9,813 bases of DNA from Candidatus Blautia equi (lineage in GTDB: Bacteria; Bacillota; Clostridia; Lachnospirales; Lachnospiraceae). The notes beneath the pieces were generated by a model, which saw nothing but the letters and a program-made list of their open reading frames with translations, was not told the DNA's origin and ran no database searches. The DNA lies in NCBI GenBank assembly GCA_018064695.1, contig JAGHUU010000246.1, positions 1-9,813 on the forward strand, written 5' to 3'. The translations under genes and the position numbers were made by a program. This document shows, piece by piece, positions 6,830 through 9,813 of the stretch (the first letter of the stretch is position 1; every line of letters begins with the position of its first letter).

Positions 6830-7381
6830 TTATTCGCAGTCGGATTTTTTTATGATGTGCGGGAAGCTGTTCTGCTCCTCTTCCAGGGCTTTTTTCTTCT
6901 GCTTCTCCTGCTTTTTGATCTCACGCAGTTCTCTGAAGAATGCGGAGAGCATTTCGGAGCATTCTTCCTCCAGAACGCCCTGACGGATCTTCACCTGATG
7001 GTTGAAGCCTTCTACCTCCAGAAGGTTCAGCACCGAGCCTGCGCAGCCGGCCTTTGGATTCATGCAGGCGATCACCACCTCATCCAGTCTGGACTGGACA
7101 AGGGCACCGGCACACATCTGGCATGGCTCCAGGGTCACGTACATGGTGCAGCCCTCCAGACGCCAGTCTCCCAGGATTCTGCTGGCTTTTTTGATGGCAT
7201 TTAACTCTGCGTGGGAGAGGGTGTTTTTGTCGGTGTTTCTTCTATTATAACCGCGGGCGATGATCTTGCCCTCATGGACGATCACACATCCAATGGGGAC
7301 TTCCATCAGTGCACGGGCTTTTTTTGCCTGGCGGATGGCTTCTTTCATAAAGCGTTCGTCTTCTGTCAGTTTCTTTGGCAT
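6830..7381 (-). CDS. tadA: tRNA-specific adenosine deaminase TadA
   Basis: TadA deaminates adenosine 34 to inosine in the anticodon of tRNA-Arg(ACG), needed for wobble decoding. The 183-residue protein carries the deaminase zinc site: HAE at 57-59 (zinc ligand His57, proton-shuttle Glu59) and PCQMC at 86-90 (Cys87, Cys90). Other family features are MEVPIGCVIV near 26-35, and ALVQSRLDEVVIAC with PKAGCAGS. The start at 7381 is preferred because AAGGAG (7388-7393) lies 6 nt upstream; longer in-frame versions add 25 residues without family similarity and would start at the -35 of the likely promoter. A charged tail of about 30 residues (KKQEKQKKKALEEEQ) exceeds the usual length. It is convergent with the SRP RNA and divergent from nrdG2. 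Confidence 0.96.
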   Translation of the reverse strand: MPKKLTEDERFMKEAIRQAKKARALMEVPIGCVIVHEGKIIARGYNRRNTDKNTLSHAELNAIKKASRILGDWRLEGCTMYVTLEPCQMCAGALVQSRLDEVVIACMNPKAGCAGSVLNLLEVEGFNHQVKIRQGVLEEECSEMLSAFFRELREIKKQEKQKKKALEEEQNSFPHIIKKSDCE

Positions 7382-7427
7382 GGGATGCTCCTTCTTCTCA
7401 TTGGTTCGGCTTGTAACCTGTCTTCCT

Positions 7428-7456
7428 ATTATAAGGAATGAGAGTTGCAAAATCAA
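7428..7456 (-). promoter_or_regulatory. tadA promoter
   Basis: On the minus strand, -35 TTGATT (7451-7456), a 17-bp spacer and a perfect -10 TATAAT (7428-7433). The start site near 7421 gives a leader of about 40 nt. It interlocks with the nrdG2 promoter on the other strand. Confidence 0.78.
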
Positions 7457-7473
7457 TGCGGGTAAACTAGAAT
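7445..7473 (+). promoter_or_regulatory. Candidate nrdG2 promoter
   Basis: On the plus strand, -35 TTGCAA (7445-7450), a 17-bp spacer and -10 TAGAAT (7468-7473), 31 nt upstream of the nrdG2 start codon. The match is weaker than at the neighbouring promoters. Its -35 sits in the spacer of the tadA promoter and the tadA -35 sits in its spacer. Confidence 0.55.
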
Positions 7474-7503
7474 GTTAGTAGCAAATTAGAACGGAGAATC
7501 GCG

Positions 7504-8199
7504 ATGAAGATCTGTGGATTAAATAAAACCACCCTGCTGGACTATCCCGGCAAGGTGGCTGCAACCATATTTTTAGGCGGATGTAATTTCCGCTGTCCTT
7601 TCTGCCAGAACGGCGCTCTGGTGCTGCATCCGGCCACCGAACCTGAGATCACTCAGGAGTATACTTTTTCTTTTCTGCAAAAGCGCCGCGGAATTCTGGA
7701 CGGGGTATGTGTGACCGGCGGTGAGCCTACTCTGGCACCTGACCTGGCGGATTTTCTGCGTGAGATCAAGGAGATGGGATATCTCGTTAAGCTGGACACC
7801 AATGGTTCCAGACCTGATGTAATTAAGGATCTGGCTTCCCAGGGACTCCTGGATATGGTTGCCATGGATATTAAATCCTGTCCATCTGCATACGGTACAC
7901 TCACAGGGCTTGACAGCCCTGATATGAATGCCATTCAGGAATCCGTGGATTTCCTGCTGCATGGCAGTCTGGACTACGAGTTCCGCACCACTGTTATGAA
8001 AGAGCTGCATCACAAAGAGGATTTTGCTGCTATCGGACAGTGGATAGCCGGAGCAAAAGCATATTATCTCCAGGCCTACCGCGAGTCCCCTGATGTGATC
8101 CAGCCCGGCTTTTCCAGCTGCACTCTGGAAGAGCTGCAGGAATTCAGAGATATTTTACTTAAGACCATCCCTGTAGTAGAAATCCGCGGAATCGACTGA
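7504..8199 (+). CDS. nrdG: Anaerobic ribonucleotide reductase activating protein (NrdG2-type radical SAM)
   Basis: This radical SAM enzyme is predicted to generate the glycyl radical on class III ribonucleotide reductase NrdD, so that dNTPs can be made without oxygen. The 231 residues contain the 4Fe-4S cluster motif at Cys27, Cys31 and Cys34 (GGCNFRCPFC) and the SAM-binding TGGEPT at 71-76. LVKLDTNGSRPDVI and LDMVAMDIKS follow, then a C-terminus ending in VVEIRGID, the pattern of the NrdG2 subfamily. GGAG at 7493-7496 lies 7 nt before the ATG. No nrdD gene is in the window, so the partner is inferred. No terminator follows the stop; transcripts probably run through tRNA-Pro to the terminator at 8352. 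The radical SAM assignment is near certain; the NrdD role is likely. Confidence 0.9.
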   Translation: MKICGLNKTTLLDYPGKVAATIFLGGCNFRCPFCQNGALVLHPATEPEITQEYTFSFLQKRRGILDGVCVTGGEPTLAPDLADFLREIKEMGYLVKLDTNGSRPDVIKDLASQGLLDMVAMDIKSCPSAYGTLTGLDSPDMNAIQESVDFLLHGSLDYEFRTTVMKELHHKEDFAAIGQWIAGAKAYYLQAYRESPDVIQPGFSSCTLEELQEFRDILLKTIPVVEIRGID

Positions 8200-8218
8200 C
8201 CCGGTACTTCATTTTCAG

Positions 8219-8247
8219 TTGACAAACCGTCAAAAAGAGATTATAAT
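8219..8247 (+). promoter_or_regulatory. tRNA-Pro promoter, perfect consensus
   Basis: TTGACA (8219-8224), exactly 17 bp, then TATAAT (8242-8247): all twelve consensus bases match. The start near 8254 leaves a short leader of about 9 nt before the tRNA. It begins 20 nt after the nrdG2 stop codon. Confidence 0.93.
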
Positions 8248-8262
8248 ACACTTTGCAATTGA

Positions 8263-8336
8263 CGAAGTGTGGCTCAGTTTGGTAGAGCGCTGCGTTCGGG
8301 ACGCAGAGGTCGTGGGTTCGAATCCCGTCACTTCGA
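8263..8336 (+). tRNA. tRNA-Pro (anticodon CGG)
   Basis: The 74-nt sequence folds as a full cloverleaf. The acceptor is CGAAGTG/CACTTCG and the discriminator A. The D stem GCTC/GAGC encloses AGTTTGGTA. The anticodon stem CTGCG/CGCAG holds the loop TTCGGGA, giving anticodon CGG for codon CCG. The T arm is GTGGG-TTCGAAT-CCCGT, with two G-U pairs next to the acceptor. The 3' CCA is not encoded (CTCC follows), so it must be added by the CCA-adding enzyme. It has its own promoter and terminator. Confidence 0.97.
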
Positions 8337-8351
8337 CTCCTTGGCAGGGGC

Positions 8352-8393
8352 ACCGGAAAACCTTATGGAATGAGGCTTTCCGGTTCTTTTTTT
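8352..8393 (+). terminator. Terminator after tRNA-Pro
   Basis: ACCGGAAA (8352-8359) pairs with TTTCCGGT (8377-8384), extended inside by CCT/AGG after one mismatch, and is followed by TTCTTTTTTT. It ends the tRNA transcript and probably nrdG2 read-through. Confidence 0.85.
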
Positions 8394-8415
8394 ATTTTCA
8401 AGCAGATACTGTTCT

Positions 8416-8502
8416 CTACGGATTTTCACCCGTATCTAACATTTTATCTAACATTTGGTACATTTTTTGAGTATTAATGAAATACGCATGAGTATGTATA
8501 TC
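8416..8502 (-). pseudogene. Possible C-terminal remnant of a tyrosine integrase
   Basis: A short open stretch on the minus strand, 28 codons ending in TAG, begins DIHTHAYF and ends with MLDKMLD plus five residues. Tyrosine recombinases of Firmicute prophages and conjugative elements commonly carry DIYTHA around the catalytic tyrosine, followed by a helix such as MADMLDKM. Here the tyrosine position is His, or a 2-base insertion separates EIY from THA. A stop codon lies just upstream in frame and no other integrase motif is visible. The position beside a tRNA gene fits an integrase. The similarity is short, so this is a guess supported by motif and place only. Confidence 0.3.
8433..8456. repeat. 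12-bp tandem duplication
   Basis: TATCTAACATTT occurs twice without a gap (8433-8444 and 8445-8456). On the minus strand it equals four codons, encoding the KMLD unit duplicated in the possible integrase tail. It could be a replication slippage product or an att-site or recombinase-binding repeat. Confidence 0.9.
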
Positions 8503-8509
8503 TCATGTT

Positions 8510-9331
8510 ATGTGTTATTCAATTTTATTTTTTATCTTTTGTACGAATCAGAGAATCCCCAATTACTGGTTCGCGCTGGCCGTGGTTATCCTGGCATCGG
8601 TTCTTCTGAGCAGGTTTAAGAATACGGCATGGCTGTTTGAGGAAAACTTTTTCATGAACAGAAGTGTGGAGCAGGCAATCGTGAATAATCCGGATAGTGT
8701 TGCGAATCAGTCCTGGAATGATGTAGGATTGAAAGCCTGCAGAAATTTTGCTCTCAGGAGCAATCACCAGTTTACGGACAAGATCCTGAATGGAGTTTTT
8801 CGTCCATATTACATCATCGGATTCTGCGAAGGATGGCAGAAGGTGGAACGGGGATATGTGCAGATCTCAGAAGCACAGGAACAGATCCGGACGGAGAAGG
8901 AGCGGTACCGACAGCTGCAGTCGGAATTTGAGCAGGTTCGGAAAAGGAATCAGTTTCTAGAGAAGGAACGGGAATGTTATGCGGAGAATCTTTCTACCGC
9001 ACAGACGCGGCGGTTCTTTGCTGAGAAGAGGGAGAAGGAAATCAAGGCCGAGAATGAAATGCTTCGGAAGACGAATGATGAGTTGATTCAGGCTATGCTG
9101 CAGTCTCATGAGGAGCCGGTGGAGCAGGTGATTGGTCTGGAAGCTAAGAAACAGCAGGATGCCGAACAGAGAGCAAGTAATCTCCTGCTCTCTGGTAAGT
9201 CCATCCGCGAGGTCTCCAGAATCACGGGGATCAGTTTTTATTATGTCAACAAACTCCGTGCTGAGCTGATTGCCAGCGGAGAGGAAGTTGGAAAGATTAC
9301 GATGCTGCCATCAAAAATGGCAGAAGGGTAA
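8510..9331 (+). CDS. Unrecognised membrane-anchored coiled-coil protein with C-terminal helix-turn-helix
   Basis: I do not recognise this 273-residue protein. Residues about 4-12 and 19-35 are hydrophobic, the second (YWFALAVVILASVLLS) being a good transmembrane helix. Residues 50-117 form a folded-looking region (SWNDVGLKACRNFALRSN, RPYYIIGFCEGWQKVERGY). Residues about 118-196 are a long charged coiled coil rich in Glu, Lys, Arg and Gln. Residues 222-252 (LLLSGKSIREVSRITGISFYYVNKLRAEL) look like a resolvase-type helix-turn-helix. No Shine-Dalgarno precedes the ATG at 8510, and the first dozen codons are much more AT-rich than the rest, so the gene may be 5'-truncated. Met49 (8654) is an alternative start that would remove the membrane segment. 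A strong terminator follows at once. A mobile-element origin is plausible. Confidence 0.72.
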   Translation: MCYSILFFIFCTNQRIPNYWFALAVVILASVLLSRFKNTAWLFEENFFMNRSVEQAIVNNPDSVANQSWNDVGLKACRNFALRSNHQFTDKILNGVFRPYYIIGFCEGWQKVERGYVQISEAQEQIRTEKERYRQLQSEFEQVRKRNQFLEKERECYAENLSTAQTRRFFAEKREKEIKAENEMLRKTNDELIQAMLQSHEEPVEQVIGLEAKKQQDAEQRASNLLLSGKSIREVSRITGISFYYVNKLRAELIASGEEVGKITMLPSKMAEG

Positions 9332-9333
9332 TC

Positions 9334-9364
9334 AAAAGCTCAGGGAGAAACTCCCTGAGCTTTT
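9334..9364. terminator. Bidirectional terminator between convergent genes
   Basis: A perfect 14-bp inverted repeat AAAAGCTCAGGGAG / CTCCCTGAGCTTTT with a 3-nt AAA loop lies between the stop codons of the two convergent genes. Both strands end the stem in a T-run (TTTTACTTTA on plus; TTTTGATTA on minus). Confidence 0.92.
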
Positions 9365-9367
9365 ACT

Positions 9368-9813
9368 TTACAGGTCGCAATCAGTAGCTTCTGCATCTGT
9401 AGTAAGTGAGATTACTTCATTCCAAAAAACTTCACTATAAAATTCTAGCAGAAACATAGGAAGGGCATTCAATACAACAATTACACCATTCTTCTCTAAA
9501 AACAAAGTCCTTTGGGTTCCATAGATGTTACTTTGCGTTAATTTCTCAATAAATGTTTTATACTCTGTGATGGAACGCTGTAAAACCATGATAGAGGCTT
9601 GATTGATACTCGCCTTACACGCTCTTGTCCACATTTCTCTGGTTATTGATGGATAGTGTTTAAAATCACTATCAGGATTAGCAATAGCCTTATAGTCGGG
9701 ACTTTGTTCTACAGGAATATAAAATGTTTTATAGGCACACTCTGCACAGGAAACATCTCGTATGGATTCTATCATTGGATATGATATGTATAGCTTGCCA
9801 TTTTCCGTCTCAT
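9368..9813 (-). CDS. Unrecognised protein, 3' part of gene cut by window edge
   Basis: The reading frame stays open to the window edge, so the true start lies beyond 9813; 147 residues are visible. An internal Met at 9775 is not a convincing start because no Shine-Dalgarno precedes it and coding continues upstream (ENGKLYISYP). Visible features are a CAEC pair (possible metal-binding half site) near visible residue 21, and a mostly helical middle (REMWTRACKASINQASIMVLQRSITEYKTF). A hydrophobic stretch (NGVIVVLNALPMFLLEFY) and an acidic C-terminus follow. No transmembrane segment is certain. The gene is clearly more AT-rich than the core genes to the left, which suggests a foreign origin. I cannot name a family or function. 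Confidence 0.7.
   Translation of the reverse strand, partial: ETENGKLYISYPMIESIRDVSCAECAYKTFYIPVEQSPDYKAIANPDSDFKHYPSITREMWTRACKASINQASIMVLQRSITEYKTFIEKLTQSNIYGTQRTLFLEKNGVIVVLNALPMFLLEFYSEVFWNEVISLTTDAEATDCDL

Noticed and set aside
6675..7204. Plus-strand open frames across the SRP RNA 3' end and opposite tadA
   Set aside because: They overlap a structured RNA, its terminator and the antisense of tadA, with no credible protein features.
8159..8353. Short minus-strand reading frame (GIRTHDLCVPNAALYQ) and a matching plus-strand frame over the tRNA
   Set aside because: These are antisense and sense readings through tRNA-Pro, a well-known source of spurious database proteins.
8337..9813. Duplicate of the tRNA-Pro 3' end that would mark the far att site
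   Set aside because: No second copy of the T-arm and acceptor sequence is seen up to the window edge; it may lie beyond.

Overview
The window looks like chromosomal DNA of a low-to-medium GC Firmicute of class Clostridia, most likely Lachnospiraceae. This rests on the 5' end of a Clostridia-like 16S rRNA, a large Alu-type SRP RNA of the Bacillus/Clostridium kind, strong AGGAGG ribosome binding sites, a DUF5711-type protein and a radical SAM NrdG2 activase typical of anaerobes. The family assignment is inference from protein style, not from a database search.

Left and centre (1-8336) are core genome. Read in the direction of most genes (minus strand, right to left), the order is tadA, [SRP RNA on the opposite strand], pfkA, dnaX, ybaB/ebfC, recR, a DUF5711-like membrane protein, cvpA, a terminator, two tandem rRNA promoters and 16S rRNA. 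This closely parallels the Bacillus subtilis tadA-scr-dnaX-yaaK-recR-yaaL-bofA-rrnA segment. There are two differences: a phosphofructokinase gene lies between the SRP RNA and dnaX, and the SRP RNA is inverted. The cluster joins replication and repair (DnaX clamp-loader subunit, nucleoid protein, RecR), translation (TadA wobble editing, SRP RNA, rRNA) and glycolysis. To the right of tadA, and divergent from it, lies nrdG2 on the plus strand, followed by a tRNA-Pro(CGG) with a perfect consensus promoter and a terminator.

The right end (about 8340-9813) looks accessory. Just after the tRNA are a 12-bp tandem duplication and a short minus-strand reading frame resembling the tail of a tyrosine integrase. 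Next comes an unrecognised plus-strand gene encoding a hydrophobic N-terminus, a long coiled coil and a C-terminal helix-turn-helix. It ends at a shared bidirectional terminator, beyond which is an AT-rich, unrecognised minus-strand gene cut by the window edge. This fits a decayed or partly seen mobile element at a tRNA gene, but the element itself is not proven here.

Promoters are unusually readable. TTGACA/TATAAT-like pairs with exact 17-bp spacing precede the rRNA (twice), the SRP RNA and the tRNA, and recognisable but weaker pairs precede pfkA, tadA and nrdG2. No CRISPR array, intact transposase or complete new defence system was found.
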